Below are positions 5,207 to 5,335 of a DNA stretch of 5,335 nt, one piece after another. Origin of the DNA: RYN-433 sp036558265 (GTDB lineage Bacteria; Planctomycetota; Phycisphaerae; Tepidisphaerales; Tepidisphaeraceae). The notes below the pieces were generated by a model, which did not search any database, had not been told where the DNA came from, and saw nothing but the letters and a program-made list of their open reading frames with translations. The position numbers were made by a program, and so were the translations under genes. Numbering within the stretch: position 1 is the stretch's first letter; each line of letters opens with the position of its first letter. The stretch is taken from assembly GCA_036558265.1 (NCBI GenBank), contig DATBFY010000024.1:1-5335 (forward strand), in the 5' to 3' direction.

Positions 5207-5335
5207 ATGACTGGTGATTTGACAGTTCGTCCGGAATTGATGTCGCCGGCGGGGGATTGGGAGGCGCTGCGCGCGGCGGTGGCGAACGGGGCGGACGCGG
5301 TTTATTTCGGGCTGGACAACTTCAACGCGCGGCAC
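5207..5335 (+). CDS. Peptidase U32 family protein, N-terminus only
   Basis: Forty-three codons run open to the window edge. The sequence ELMSPAGDWEALRAAVANGA, then DAVYFGLDNFNAR, is the strongly conserved opening of the U32 (collagenase-like) family: the '.LLAPAG....L.AA...GADAVY.G' strand-helix that starts its barrel. Despite the name, studied members such as RlhA and TrhP hydroxylate bases in rRNA or tRNA, while UbiU and UbiV act in oxygen-independent ubiquinone synthesis. The later cysteine cluster that binds Fe-S in these enzymes is beyond the window, so the subgroup cannot be told. ATG 5207 is chosen because it begins 9 residues before the conserved block; ATG 5240 lies inside the block. 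The gene follows the regulator in the same direction but 120 bp away with its own -10 box, so I treat it as a separate unit. Confidence 0.88.
   Translation, partial: MTGDLTVRPELMSPAGDWEALRAAVANGADAVYFGLDNFNARH

Overview
The window is GC-rich bacterial DNA and most likely comes from a planctomycete, probably of the Phycisphaerae type. Three things point there. A small membrane protein ends in the zinc-ribbon motif CPSCGYDLRATPERCPECG, which is very common in that phylum. A large exported-type protein has Thr/Ala/Pro/Arg-rich linkers and a HEAT-like 'degenerate armadillo' segment of the kind planctomycetes use often. The intergenic DNA is full of short dispersed repeats (GGCAAAA words, CGTGAA words, and a roughly 130-bp palindromic element). 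This assignment is from memory of such genomes, not from a search.

Layout, left to right. (1) 28-297 (+): a stand-alone Nfu/NifU N-terminal domain protein. (2) 298-584: an intergenic stretch with two overlapping AT-rich palindromes (306-336) and two strong intrinsic terminators (390-425 and 549-585). The two terminator loops share the 8-mer TCACCCAC, so one or two small RNAs may be encoded here. (3) 585-2942 (-): a 785-residue membrane-anchored protein of unknown function, predicted beta-propeller-like with an inserted HEAT-like helical segment. (4) 2943-3429: a divergent intergenic region carrying copy A of the palindromic repeat. (5) 3430-4083 (+): a small two-helix membrane protein with a C-terminal zinc ribbon; its extreme C-terminus runs into repeat sequence. 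(6) 4084-4477: intergenic, with repeat copy B in the same orientation as copy A. (7) 4478-5086 (+): an orphan response regulator with a receiver and an ANTAR RNA-binding domain. (8) 5087-5206: a short gap filled with GGCAAAA repeats and ending in a good -10 box. (9) 5207-end (+): the start of a peptidase U32 family protein, cut by the window edge.

The genes do not form an obvious operon or a shared pathway. Each appears to be its own transcription unit, divided by terminators, divergent promoters or repeat-filled gaps. I see no defence system, mobile gene cassette or CRISPR array. The points most worth following up are the paired palindromic repeat that brackets the zinc-ribbon gene, the possible small RNA unit(s) behind the Nfu-like gene, the orphan ANTAR regulator, and -10-like boxes placed so close to start codons that short or absent 5' leaders are possible.
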